Origin: Neolewinella lacunae
Lineage (GTDB): Bacteria; Bacteroidota; Bacteroidia; Chitinophagales; Saprospiraceae
Direction: 5' to 3'
Assembly (NCBI RefSeq): GCF_014349155.1
Contig: NZ_JACSIT010000104.1
Location: forward strand, 1 to 64,000
Length of the DNA stretch: 64,000 nt
Shown here one piece after another: positions 9,116 through 16,970 of this stretch (its first letter is position 1; every line of letters begins with the position of its first letter). Under the pieces are notes generated by a model, which ran no database searches, was not told the origin of the DNA, and saw only the letters and a program-made list of their open reading frames with translations. The position numbers and the translations under genes were made by a program.

Positions 9116-9928
9116 ATGCGTAGCGGCCTAACTTTTCTTTTCCTGCTGGCGGGTTTTGGCCTGGCGGCCCAGATTTTCGGGCCGGCGGCCGTTCCACTTG
9201 ATCCCAATATGGTGCGCAACCGCGACGAAGGGTACTTCACGCTGGAGGCCAGTGCTGGTATCAACTTCGCTACTTTGCGGGAGCCAGTTGTCCGCTGGGT
9301 AGACCCGGGTGAAATGCGCTGGCAGCCCGGCCTGGATTTGGGGCTAGCGGGCCTACTACACATGAGGAGAACCGTGGCGGTAGAACTGGGAGCCCACATT
9401 TTACAAGAAAGGGGAGAAAGCCTGGGGTACGGACAATCCTCCTTCGATGGTTTATTTGGGTCTGGGAGTGAATTCGATCCCTCGGCCGACCGCGTACGGC
9501 AAGGAGACCTTACTTTTGACGAATGGTGGCTACGGGGACAACTGCTGTTTCGCTTCCGCATCGGCAACTTTTCCATTAACCCTGGTGTAGGGATTTCGGC
9601 AATTTTAAGCGGAGAGGAGCGCTTTAATTTCACGCAAACCACCAATGTCATTTACGACAATTCTACGGATACCCGTATTGTTTTAGATCAACCCCTCCAG
9701 TCCACTGGCAGCATTGAAGCATCCTACCGCAATGCGCCAGGGTTCCTCAGTGGACTATTGGGGTTGGGCTTTCACGCAACGGACCGCCTGTACCTGAACC
9801 TCCAGTTGGAACGGGGGCTCCGCGTCGGCGCAGCCTACACGGAATCCGAACGGAAGCGCGGCCGCCTGGGCCTGACGGCGAACTACCGCCTCCTCGGTGG
9901 GGCAAAGCGGAAGCTTGCGGAGCGATGA
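9116..9928 (+). CDS. Predicted outer-membrane beta-barrel protein
   Basis: A 270-residue protein with a clear signal peptide (MRSGLTFLFLLAGFGLAAQ) and a body of alternating hydrophobic/aromatic strands (for example FTLEASAGINFATL, LTFDEWWLRGQLLFRFRIG, LYLNLQLERGL), as in outer-membrane barrels of the PorT/OmpW-like size class. The last residues are polar and do not end in the classic Phe, so the barrel assignment is an inference. The ATG at 9116 is chosen because it places the signal peptide at the N-terminus; an in-frame GTG at 9092 overlaps the upstream gene. Confidence 0.6.
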   Translation: MRSGLTFLFLLAGFGLAAQIFGPAAVPLDPNMVRNRDEGYFTLEASAGINFATLREPVVRWVDPGEMRWQPGLDLGLAGLLHMRRTVAVELGAHILQERGESLGYGQSSFDGLFGSGSEFDPSADRVRQGDLTFDEWWLRGQLLFRFRIGNFSINPGVGISAILSGEERFNFTQTTNVIYDNSTDTRIVLDQPLQSTGSIEASYRNAPGFLSGLLGLGFHATDRLYLNLQLERGLRVGAAYTESERKRGRLGLTANYRLLGGAKRKLAER

Positions 9929-9952
9929 GTGCGGGGTGCGCTGCAGCTGAAA

Positions 9953-9977
9953 TGCACAAATAAGGGGTTATTTGTGC
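9953..9977. promoter_or_regulatory. Palindromic operator-like repeat 1
   Basis: Perfect 10-bp arms GCACAAATAA and TTATTTGTGC around GGGG, upstream of the DUF4143 ATPase. It recurs, inverted and degenerate, at 9993-10010 and again at 10017-10042. Confidence 0.65.
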
Positions 9978-9992
9978 GGGAATATGCCCTGA

Positions 9993-10010
9993 TTAACCCC
10001 TTATCTGTGC
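9993..10010 (-). promoter_or_regulatory. Inverted half of the operator-like repeat
   Basis: TTAACCCCTTATCTGTGC is the reverse complement of the repeat (one change). It lies between the two direct copies. Confidence 0.55.
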
Positions 10011-10016
10011 AACATT

Positions 10017-10042
10017 TGCACAAATAAGGGGTTAATTGTGCA
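10017..10042. promoter_or_regulatory. Palindromic operator-like repeat 2, abutting the start codon
   Basis: Arms GCACAAATAA and TTAATTGTGC (one mismatch) around GGGG. The right edge touches the ATG at 10042, so a hairpin or a bound protein here would block translation or transcription of the ATPase. Confidence 0.65.
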
Positions 10043-11400
10043 TGGTTTACTATAGATCCGCCGAAAAGTACCTTGAACAATGGGCTGCAAGCCGTGACCG
10101 TAAGCCTCTGCTTTTGCGCGGAGCACGGCAGGTGGGCAAATCTACCTTGGTCAAAAAATTCAGTAGCCATTTCGAGCACTACTTTGAACTTAACCTAGAG
10201 CGAGACCGCACCTGGGTAGAAACTTTTGATAAGGCTGCCGACGTAGAAAGCTTTTTGGCCACACTCTTGCTGCGCAATCGTATCTCTTCGCTAGAGGGAA
10301 GTACCCTGTTATTTATTGATGAAATTCAGGTGAGCCCAAGGGCCATCTGGATGCTGCGCTATTTTTACGAACAGCGACCGGATCTCCACGTTATTGCTGC
10401 CGGTTCTTTGCTGGAGTTTTCCTTAGGAGACGTGAAAAGCTTCCCCGTGGGGAGGGTACAGTACTACTACTTGCATCCGCTCACTTTTGCGGAGTTTCTC
10501 GCTTGGCAAGGAGAAGAAGGGCTGCTGGCTGTCTATCAGCAAGTACCCATACCAGAATACGCCACCGAGATCCTTTTTGAGCAATACAACCGCTATCTGT
10601 TGATTGGTGGTATGCCTGCGGTAGTCAAAGAGTTTATCGAGTCGGGTAGTTTTGGGGGCTTGCCGGGAGTGTATGATTCCATCTGGCAGTCCTATCTACA
10701 GGACATTGAGAAGTACGCTGAAACGCGGAAGGACCGGGACATTCTCCGCTTTCTCTTACAAGCAGCGCCCTCGGAAGGTGGGCGCATCACCTTCAATCGG
10801 TTTGGGGGTGGCTCATTCAGTTCCCGGGAAGTGGGTACCGCCTTTCGGACGTTGGAGTTGACCGGCGTTCTTAGTCTCATTTACCCCACCAGCCAACTTG
10901 CCCTGCCCATCGTCGCTGATCGTAAAAAAAGCCCCAAACTTCAGCTGCTGGATACGGGCTTACTTAGTCATGCACTCGGTATCCAGGCGGAGTTGATCAG
11001 TCTACAAGACCTACAAACCGTTTTCAATGGCCGGCTGGTGGAGCACCATCTTACGCAAGAGCTGGCGGCACGAGCCGTGCTTAAGGACGAGAAGCCGTGC
11101 TTTTGGGTGCGGCAAAACGCAAATGCAAGCGCAGAGGTAGACCTGGTTTTTTCCCACGGCAAATACGTCTTACCCGTGGAAATCAAATCGGGCCCTCAGG
11201 GTAAGTTGCGTTCATTACACCAATTCATCGAGCGGGCTCCGCACGGAATGGCCATTCGCTTTTTGCGCAACAATTATAGCATCGAGCAGCACGTAACGGT
11301 AGGCGGAAAGCCCTACACTTTAATGAACCTGCCGTACTTTTTGATGGGCATGATCGAAGCATACGCTGCTCACCTGGTGGAAGTCGCCCGCCCGGATTGA
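10042..11400 (+). CDS. AAA ATPase with DUF4143 domain
   Basis: A 452-residue protein of the large AAA_14/DUF4143 family. Walker A is GARQVGKST (residues 27-35), Walker B is LLFIDEIQ, and the C-terminal DUF4143 half carries a PD-(D/E)xK-like pattern (SAEVDLVF, then VLPVEIKSG). Such proteins are widespread, often in many copies, and have no settled function; roles in defence or as selfish regulators have been suggested. ATG 10042 is chosen over an in-frame TTG at 10036. Base composition is lower in GC than the neighbours, suggesting transfer. The palindromic repeats just upstream suggest tight self-control. Confidence 0.88.
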   Translation: MVYYRSAEKYLEQWAASRDRKPLLLRGARQVGKSTLVKKFSSHFEHYFELNLERDRTWVETFDKAADVESFLATLLLRNRISSLEGSTLLFIDEIQVSPRAIWMLRYFYEQRPDLHVIAAGSLLEFSLGDVKSFPVGRVQYYYLHPLTFAEFLAWQGEEGLLAVYQQVPIPEYATEILFEQYNRYLLIGGMPAVVKEFIESGSFGGLPGVYDSIWQSYLQDIEKYAETRKDRDILRFLLQAAPSEGGRITFNRFGGGSFSSREVGTAFRTLELTGVLSLIYPTSQLALPIVADRKKSPKLQLLDTGLLSHALGIQAELISLQDLQTVFNGRLVEHHLTQELAARAVLKDEKPCFWVRQNANASAEVDLVFSHGKYVLPVEIKSGPQGKLRSLHQFIERAPHGMAIRFLRNNYSIEQHVTVGGKPYTLMNLPYFLMGMIEAYAAHLVEVARPD

Positions 11401-11419
11401 GCTGGCTGGTTGAACCGCA

Positions 11420-11452
11420 GTGCGGCGAATATTCACGTCACATTCGCCGCAC
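11420..11452. terminator. Hairpin between convergent genes
   Basis: An 11-bp perfect inverted repeat (GTGCGGCGAAT / ATTCGCCGCAC, 11-nt loop) between the convergent DUF4143 and metallo-hydrolase genes. There is no T-run on either side, so termination is only a possibility. Confidence 0.45.
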
Positions 11453-11485
11453 GGTGGCCCGACCGAGCTCGACCAAGCTCCTCCG

Positions 11486-12256
11486 CTACTTATACCAATC
11501 TTCCAGGCGGACTTCAATGCTCTTATCTCCTTCATTGACGAGGGCGGCAAAGGCCTTAGTGTCCATAAAGGTGCCATCGCCATTGCGGTAGTGGTAGGGG
11601 TAAACGACGCGGGGCTTGAACTCCAGCACGGCATCGGCGGCGGCGGCCATTTCCATGGTGTAGGGTTGGTTCATGCACACGAAGGCGTAGTCGATGTCTT
11701 TGAGGTTGCGCATTTCGGCGACGTCTTCGGTGTCTCCGGAGAAGTAGTAGCGTTCACCGCCGATTTCGATGACGTAGCCGTTGAACTGCCCGGGGGGGTG
11801 GAAGCTGTCTTCGCTGGGCGGCAGGTTGTAGGCGGCCACGGCGGTGATGGTGACGTTGCCGCGTGGAGCGTCGTCGCCGTTGGCCAGCGTGGTGATTTTG
11901 GCAAATCCGAGGCTATCGGCTTCGGCGGTGACGGCGGCGGGGGCGAAGAGTTCGGCCCTGCTGAGGTCGAGGCCGGCCAGTACTTCCTTGTTGAAGTGGT
12001 CGCCGTGGGTGTGGGTGATGACGACCATGTCCGGACTGGGGAAGGAGTCGTACCTGGCCGCATCATCGTAGGGGTCGATGAAAATGGTTTTGCTGCCTTC
12101 CTGTAAGACGACGGCGGCGTGGAAAATAGGGGTCATTCGCACGGGGCCGTCAGGGTGTTCCACGACCATATCCTTGTTCATCCCGGCTTCGGGTGCTTCG
12201 CTGCCGCCGCAGGAGAGAAGCGTGGCGGCCAGTAAGATGGGTATTAAAAAGCGCAT
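11486..12256 (-). CDS. Metallo-beta-lactamase-fold lipoprotein
   Basis: A 256-residue lipoprotein: lipobox LLSC with Cys16 as the lipidated residue, then a UlaG-like metallo-beta-lactamase fold. The metal-binding motif is HTHGDH (His82, His84, Asp86, His87), with a later GDTED and PYHY supplying further ligands. It is probably a periplasmic or outer-membrane-attached hydrolase; the substrate cannot be read from sequence. It stands alone, convergent with the ATPase gene and codirectional with the toxin-antitoxin operon about 140 bases upstream. Confidence 0.85.
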   Translation of the reverse strand: MRFLIPILLAATLLSCGGSEAPEAGMNKDMVVEHPDGPVRMTPIFHAAVVLQEGSKTIFIDPYDDAARYDSFPSPDMVVITHTHGDHFNKEVLAGLDLSRAELFAPAAVTAEADSLGFAKITTLANGDDAPRGNVTITAVAAYNLPPSEDSFHPPGQFNGYVIEIGGERYYFSGDTEDVAEMRNLKDIDYAFVCMNQPYTMEMAAAADAVLEFKPRVVYPYHYRNGDGTFMDTKAFAALVNEGDKSIEVRLEDWYK

Positions 12257-12322
12257 AGTAGCTTGGTTTTAACAAGCAACTAGGGCTGGCGGGAAAAGGT
12301 TCAGGCGGGGCGTGGGACTGGC

Positions 12323-12361
12323 CTTGCTCCTTGTCCCGTGGAGAGCACCTGCGGCCGCGCC
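12323..12361 (-). repeat. Dispersed GC-rich element, copy 3
   Basis: Core GCACCTGCGGCCGCGCC at 12345-12361 with tail TTGCTCC at 12324-12330. It lies just downstream of the three-gene toxin-antitoxin-chaperone operon. Confidence 0.8.
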
Positions 12362-12394
12362 AAAAAGAAAGTGGGACTGAGATTCGTACAACCG

Positions 12395-12850
12395 CTATTC
12401 GCTGTGCTGCGCTTGTTGGAGGGGGATGGGTGCAAAATCAGCATCCTTGAGCAACTCCAATACGTTAACTGCACCCAGAAAAGCCCGGACTTGGCTTTGT
12501 TGCTGGCGAGCGTGTAAAAAACCACGCAGCGCGCCAATCACGAGCATAGAAAAATGGACGTATAGGTCCTGTTCAATGCTGACCGAGGTCTGGTCTTCGT
12601 TCATCCGTTCCGTCCAGGACGCCTCGGTTATTTCGAAGCTTCCACCAAGCCTAGAGATCAAGTAGATATTCCCTTCCTGGGAAAATTCGGCTGATGCCCG
12701 GCAGGTTATGACTTTTTCGGCCGCATCGAAACCGAAATCAAGCGATACCATGGCTTTTCCTTTTTTGCCTCCCTGGTAATTTTTAGGGAAAGTGGCGAAC
12801 TCCTCGTGGTGAAAGGAGCGGAAGATAAAGTTTGCGGGTTGGAGACTCAT
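12395..12850 (-). CDS. SecB-like chaperone of the TA operon
   Basis: A 151-residue soluble protein, third gene of the operon. The order of features matches SecB: N-terminal beta strands (KAMVSLDFGFD, KVITCRASAEF), a central GNIYLISRLGGSFEI strand pair, then a long helix region (SMLVIGALRGFLHA) and a C-terminal VNVLELL segment corresponding to the SecB PxNF region. Sequence identity to canonical SecB is low, so the call rests on pattern plus context. It overlaps the antitoxin gene by 4 bases (ATGA). In toxin-antitoxin-chaperone systems such a SecB homologue protects the antitoxin from proteolysis. Confidence 0.55.
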   Translation of the reverse strand: MSLQPANFIFRSFHHEEFATFPKNYQGGKKGKAMVSLDFGFDAAEKVITCRASAEFSQEGNIYLISRLGGSFEITEASWTERMNEDQTSVSIEQDLYVHFSMLVIGALRGFLHARQQQSQVRAFLGAVNVLELLKDADFAPIPLQQAQHSE

Positions 12851-13371
12851 GCTGCCATAGCGTAATTGGGACTTTCAGCGGGGGCTGGAGTTTCCTCGGT
12901 AATAATAGAAGTTTCGATCCTACCTTGCAGTAGCTCGCTAATGTCAAAATTATAGCGCGGAGCGCTATCGGCGGCGGAGGGCTGCTCGTTAACTTCTCCC
13001 TGAAAGCGAGCGTTTCTGGCCGCTACGTACGCCCGGTTACGTTGTTGGCCGAAGGGTAGCAACTGACCGTTCATGCTGTCGTACCGCAAAGGAGTGACTA
13101 CCAAATCCTTTCCAAAAACCGCGCTAAGCTTACCGATGGTGCGGCAGGTGAAATTATGGCTGGGCTGTAGCCATTTGCTTATTTCGGAAGGGGATTTGCC
13201 GAGGGCGTCCGCTAAGTCTTTTTGTGTCCAGTTTTTTTCTTGGAGCGCTAGGTAAATTTGGTCCACAATGTCGTTTGCCAAGTTGACGGTGTAGCGCGCG
13301 TCATCGGTGATCAGCTCCTGCATACGCCGCCAAGTGTCGGATGGTTCCCGTTTTCTGTCTCCTCTGCTCAT
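12847..13371 (-). CDS. HTH antitoxin with long C-terminal tail
   Basis: A 174-residue protein with a Cro/C1-type helix-turn-helix at about residues 39-95 (NWTQKDLADALGKSPSEISKWL), as in HigA antitoxins. The 80 residues after the HTH are much longer than a simple HigA. They are polar and probably disordered and end PAESPNYAMAA; in known toxin-antitoxin-chaperone systems such a tail is the chaperone-addiction segment bound by SecB. The start overlaps the toxin stop by ATGA. The protein probably binds the inverted repeat in the operon promoter. Confidence 0.75.
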   Translation of the reverse strand: MSRGDRKREPSDTWRRMQELITDDARYTVNLANDIVDQIYLALQEKNWTQKDLADALGKSPSEISKWLQPSHNFTCRTIGKLSAVFGKDLVVTPLRYDSMNGQLLPFGQQRNRAYVAARNARFQGEVNEQPSAADSAPRYNFDISELLQGRIETSIITEETPAPAESPNYAMAA

Positions 13372-13895
13372 AAATAAATTGTTTCTTTTTCTAGGATGGC
13401 TTCCACACGTTCGTAGGAAATCGGTTTTGTTTCTTCCGCTAGCCGTTCGTTAAGTTTTCGGGCCAAAGTATTGGCGAGCATAAAATGGGCTCGGACGCCG
13501 TCACTCTCTTGTGCGGTGTCTTCTGCTTTAACTCCGCCACCACAAAGGACCATCACATTGTCTGGCAATAAAACGCAGTAAAGGCGAAGTGGCCCGTCCG
13601 TAGGCATATAGCCAGCCGAAACCAGACTGCGATCTTTTGACGGAAGCGCCCTAGCCTCCCTTTCGTGGCGTAACTGGTAGTTTTCAAATCCGTGGGTTAG
13701 AATAACATCAATTTGCGCAAGTATTTCCTTGAAGTCAGGTTCCTTCTCCTCTTCCATCTCATAGCGATCAAGAAATTTGTCAAACTCACTTTTGACCGCA
13801 TTTCCTTCAACGCTCTGGGTATGCAAGATGGCCGTGTAGACCGAAGCCCCTCCTTCCGCAGAGTCAAAATACTTGAACGTAACAAAGGTATTCAC
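13368..13895 (-). CDS. Putative toxin (RelE/HigB-like) of a three-gene TA operon
   Basis: A 175-residue protein, first gene of the operon. Its second half (LRLYCVLLPDNVMVLCGGGVK, then HFMLANTLARKLNERL) resembles the RelE/HigB-type core of beta strands carrying a basic/aromatic pattern followed by a C-terminal helix; the first 90 residues are unassigned. Position before the HTH gene matches the toxin-first order of HigBA. Catalytic residues cannot be named with confidence. GC content of the operon is visibly lower than that of flanking core genes, consistent with horizontal transfer. Confidence 0.55.
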   Translation of the reverse strand: MNTFVTFKYFDSAEGGASVYTAILHTQSVEGNAVKSEFDKFLDRYEMEEEKEPDFKEILAQIDVILTHGFENYQLRHEREARALPSKDRSLVSAGYMPTDGPLRLYCVLLPDNVMVLCGGGVKAEDTAQESDGVRAHFMLANTLARKLNERLAEETKPISYERVEAILEKETIYL

Positions 13896-13962
13896 TTATA
13901 AGTTAATTTGCAAACACGACTTTCTTTGACTTGTTCAGACGTGTTAAGGGTTTATTGTTTTG

Positions 13963-13970
13963 CAAATGTA
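13963..13970 (-). promoter_or_regulatory. Candidate -7 box of the TA operon
   Basis: Reads TACATTTG on the minus strand, matching TAnnTTTG. It lies about 70 bases before the toxin start. Confidence 0.5.
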
Positions 13971-13972
13971 TA

Positions 13973-13991
13973 ACACTATGACTATCAGTGT
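13973..13991. promoter_or_regulatory. Candidate operator of the TA operon
   Basis: Inverted repeat with arms ACACT and AGTGT around 9 bases, directly upstream of the -7 box. This is where the HTH antitoxin would be expected to bind for autorepression. Confidence 0.4.
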
Positions 13992-14095
13992 GAAAACGAT
14001 ATACTGTAGAAAAGGGTGAGCGGTTTGCTTAGCAAAACCAAATGGAGATGCTTGCTAAAGCTAGGCGAAAAAAGTCAGGCTGGGCGTCGGGCTTG

Positions 14096-14158
14096 CATTG
14101 CTCCATGTCCTAACTCCCCCCTTCGGGGGGTCGGGGGGGAGCACCTGCGTCCGCGCCC
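14096..14158 (-). repeat. Dispersed GC-rich element, copy 4 (long form)
   Basis: Reverse-strand long form: core GCACCTGCGTCCGCGCCC at 14141-14158, GGGGGG/CCCCCC hairpin, tail CATTGCTCC at 14096. Near-identical to 4572-4635. Together with copy 3 it brackets the TA operon in the same orientation. Confidence 0.85.
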
Positions 14159-14186
14159 AGCATAAAATACTGCGAATTAAAAATCC

Positions 14187-15179
14187 CTACGGCACCTCCA
14201 CCACGTTGAGTACGCGGGCGATGATGTCTTCCTGGCGGATGTTTTCGGCTTCGGCTTCGTAGGTGAGGCCGATGCGGTGGCGGAGCACGTCTTCGCACAC
14301 GGCGCGCACGTCCTCGGGGGTCACGTAGCCGCGGCGTTCGAGGAAGGCGTTGGCTTTTGCGGCCAGGGCCAGGTTGATGCTGGCGCGGGGGCTGCCGCCA
14401 AAGCTGATGAGGGGCTTGAGATCGGCCAGGCGGTAGGCTTCGGGTTCGCGGGTGGCGAAGACGATGTCGATGATGTAGCGCTCGATTTTGTCGTCCATGT
14501 AAATTTTGCGGACGCTCTCGCGGGCGTGCAGGATTTCGGCGGTGGTGGCTACTGGGTTGACCTGCTCAAAGCCCTTGGCGAGGTTGCGGCGCATGATTTC
14601 GCGCTCGTCCTCGCGGGTGGGGTAACCGACGGTGCACTTGAGCATGAAGCGGTCGGTTTGGGCCTCCGGCAGGGGGTAGGTGCCTTCCTGTTCGATGGGG
14701 TTTTGGGTGGCTAAGACGAGAAAAGGCTCTTCGAGTTTGAAGGAGTTCTCTCCGATGGTCACCTGCCGTTCCTGCATGGCTTCGAGGAGGGCCGACTGCA
14801 CCTTGGCGGGCGCGCGGTTGATCTCATCGGCCAAGACGAAGTTGGCAAAAACGGGGCCTTTGCGAACGGTAAAATCGTTGATGCTCTGGTTGTAAATCAT
14901 GGTCCCGACGATGTCGGCCGGCAACAAATCGGGGGTAAACTGGATGCGGCTGAAATCCGCATTGATCGTTTTGGCCAGGGTGTTGATGGCCAGCGTTTTG
15001 GCCAGCCCCGGGAGGCCTTCGAGCAGGATGTGGCCGCGGCTGAGGAGTCCGATCAGGAGGCGATCGATCATGTATTGCTGCCCGACGATGACTTTGGCCG
15101 TCTCCTGGCGGATGCGTTCGATCACTTCGGAGTCGAGGCGAATCTGTTGGTTGAGGGCTTCAATATCGATGCTGGCCAT
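14187..15179 (-). CDS. MoxR-family AAA+ ATPase
   Basis: A 330-residue MoxR ATPase, a chaperone-like AAA+ protein thought to activate metalloproteins or secreted complexes together with VWA partners. Walker A is GLPGLAKT (residues 55-62), Walker B LADEINRAP, sensor region LATQNPIEQEGTYPLPEAQTDRF and the C-terminal lid ISFGGSPRASINL. The usual partners (DUF58 and VWA genes) are not adjacent; the nearest VWA gene in the window is at 22706. The ATG at 15179 gives a full-length family member. Confidence 0.93.
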   Translation of the reverse strand: MASIDIEALNQQIRLDSEVIERIRQETAKVIVGQQYMIDRLLIGLLSRGHILLEGLPGLAKTLAINTLAKTINADFSRIQFTPDLLPADIVGTMIYNQSINDFTVRKGPVFANFVLADEINRAPAKVQSALLEAMQERQVTIGENSFKLEEPFLVLATQNPIEQEGTYPLPEAQTDRFMLKCTVGYPTREDEREIMRRNLAKGFEQVNPVATTAEILHARESVRKIYMDDKIERYIIDIVFATREPEAYRLADLKPLISFGGSPRASINLALAAKANAFLERRGYVTPEDVRAVCEDVLRHRIGLTYEAEAENIRQEDIIARVLNVVEVP

Positions 15180-15336
15180 GGTAGAATGCTTGGTGCTTTG
15201 GAGGAGGTGGTGGGTGGAGTTGGGCGCTAATATCGCTCAATTTATTGATGGGGGCGGGGTGGTGAAGCTGAGCATTAGAGGCGGTCTAATGGATGTACCT
15301 ACACCCACAGTTGCCCTCTGGTTATTCGGTTATCCC

Positions 15337-16113
15337 TCACCCCACCCCCTCCAACCGCGCGCACCGCGCAGCGTGGTAGGCCGCGCCGATGGTGCCCGCG
15401 TCGTTGAGCAGGGTAGCTTGTTCGAGGATGGCGTTGACTTTGAGGTGGCGTTTGAACTCAGGGAAGTACTTGCTGGCCCCACCGCCGAGGATGATCACGT
15501 CGGGGTTGAGGACGAAGTCGACGTGGCTCAGGAACTTGTTGAAGCGCTTGCCGAAGGCTTTGAAGCTCATGCCGCTGTCTTTGCGGATCTTGTTGCTGAT
15601 GTACTGCTCGGCGATCACCTTTTGGTTGCGGAGGTAGATCTGCCCGATTTCGAGGTTGGGCAACAGGTCGCCGTTGAGGAAGAGGGCCCCGCCGAGGCCC
15701 GTGCCGATGGTGACCATCAAGACGGTGGCGTCTTCGGCGTACTGCCGGCCCGCGCCGAACTTCATGGTGGCGATGCCGGCCGCATCGGCATCGTTGAGCG
15801 CGTAGAAGCGCAGGCCCGTCCGCTGCCCAAAGACCTCCCCGATGTTGGCCCCGATCCAGCTGTCGTCAATGTTGGAAGCCGAGGAGGCCACGCCCCGTCG
15901 CACGATGGCGGGGAAACCGACGCCCACCACGCCCTGGTATTGGAAATGGTCGACCAGCATTTGTACGGTACCGGCCATGGCCTCGGGCGTTGCGGGGGCG
16001 GGCGTATCGAAACGCAGGCGCTCGGAGCGCATCGTCCCCGTGCTGACGTCCACCAAGCCGCCTTTGATGCCGGTGCCTCCGACGTCGATTCCGAGAATTA
16101 CGTGGTCTTCCAT
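15337..16113 (-). CDS. ppgK: Polyphosphate glucokinase (ROK family)
   Basis: A 258-residue ROK kinase predicted to phosphorylate glucose with polyphosphate or ATP. Visible motifs are the phosphate-binding ILGIDVGGTGIKGG near the N-terminus, GVGFPAI, the catalytic NDADAAG and the second phosphate loop VTIGTGLGGAL. The late block MSFKAFGKRFNKFLSHVD is typical of polyphosphate glucokinases rather than of ROK sugar repressors, and no HTH domain is present. It lies upstream of moxR and downstream of the sulfotransferases, all on the same strand but separated by about 150 bases each side. Confidence 0.9.
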   Translation of the reverse strand: MEDHVILGIDVGGTGIKGGLVDVSTGTMRSERLRFDTPAPATPEAMAGTVQMLVDHFQYQGVVGVGFPAIVRRGVASSASNIDDSWIGANIGEVFGQRTGLRFYALNDADAAGIATMKFGAGRQYAEDATVLMVTIGTGLGGALFLNGDLLPNLEIGQIYLRNQKVIAEQYISNKIRKDSGMSFKAFGKRFNKFLSHVDFVLNPDVIILGGGASKYFPEFKRHLKVNAILEQATLLNDAGTIGAAYHAARCARLEGVG

Positions 16114-16266
16114 AGTTGCAGTGCGGGGTTTAACGGGGGCGGGAGGTCAGCCCCGGGATTCCGGGACGTGAAAGTAAGGCGATCCGGTGGGATGCAGCCT
16201 GCGCAGCGTGCATAAATTGCCGCCGGAGTGGGTTTTAGCCCCGTTCCGGCGGCGGGGGGGCCTTGT

Positions 16267-16959
16267 TTACTTCAGGGTCAGCGCTCCGCCGCCACTGATC
16301 ATTTTGCCGATTTGCTCCTGGAAATCCTGGCGCTTGTTCTTGTAGGGGAAGGGCTCCGTGGGTTCGGCCAAACCGAGGAATTGGCAGAGTGGCCCCCAGC
16401 CGTCGGCGACGGAAAATTCCAGCAGGCGGTCGGCTGGGACGGTCGCGCGCACGGCGTCCAGGTGGGCCTGGTAGGTGGCCAGGGTCTTTTCTTTGTCCAG
16501 GAAAGTGCCCCCAAAGAAATCGTTGAGCAGAAAGTCTTCCACCAGGCTCAGGGCGGCTTCGATGTTGCGGAAGCGTTCGTTTTCCACGCCCTTTGCTACC
16601 ATGTCGGCTTTTTGCTCCGGGGTACGGCCTGCGGCGGGAAAGACGGTTTTGAGCATGCTCTCGTACCAGTCTGCGGGGTCGCGGTAGTTGAGGATAAATT
16701 TGGTCGTGGGGTAGTGATCGACGAAGGCGGCAAAATCCAGGCAGCCGGGGAAGTCGGTACTGCTCTGGAACCCCTCGAAAAGGCCAGCGTAGTCGGCCGT
16801 CTCGCCCGCCAGGTGACGGCGCCAGCGGGCCGTCAGCGCGGGAGTGTTGAAGAGGTTATCCATGTGCAGGCAGGGGCCGACACCGAGGGTTTCCAACGCG
16901 GCTTTGAGGGAAGTGGTGCCCGTGCGGGGCAGGCCCAGGGCAATAACTTGAGGTTGCAT
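16267..16959 (-). CDS. PAPS-type sulfotransferase
   Basis: A 230-residue cytosolic sulfotransferase-fold protein. The 5'-phosphosulfate loop is ALGLPRTGTTSLKAAL at the N-terminus; the 3'-phosphate region corresponds to FILNYRDPADWYESM. This matches the Sulfotransfer_4-type group found in many bacteria; the acceptor is unknown. Its start lies 11 bases after the stop of a gene for an arylsulfate-type sulfotransferase, so the two are probably cotranscribed. Confidence 0.85.
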   Translation of the reverse strand: MQPQVIALGLPRTGTTSLKAALETLGVGPCLHMDNLFNTPALTARWRRHLAGETADYAGLFEGFQSSTDFPGCLDFAAFVDHYPTTKFILNYRDPADWYESMLKTVFPAAGRTPEQKADMVAKGVENERFRNIEAALSLVEDFLLNDFFGGTFLDKEKTLATYQAHLDAVRATVPADRLLEFSVADGWGPLCQFLGLAEPTEPFPYKNKRQDFQEQIGKMISGGGALTLK

Positions 16960-16970
16960 TGGGGGAGTAG

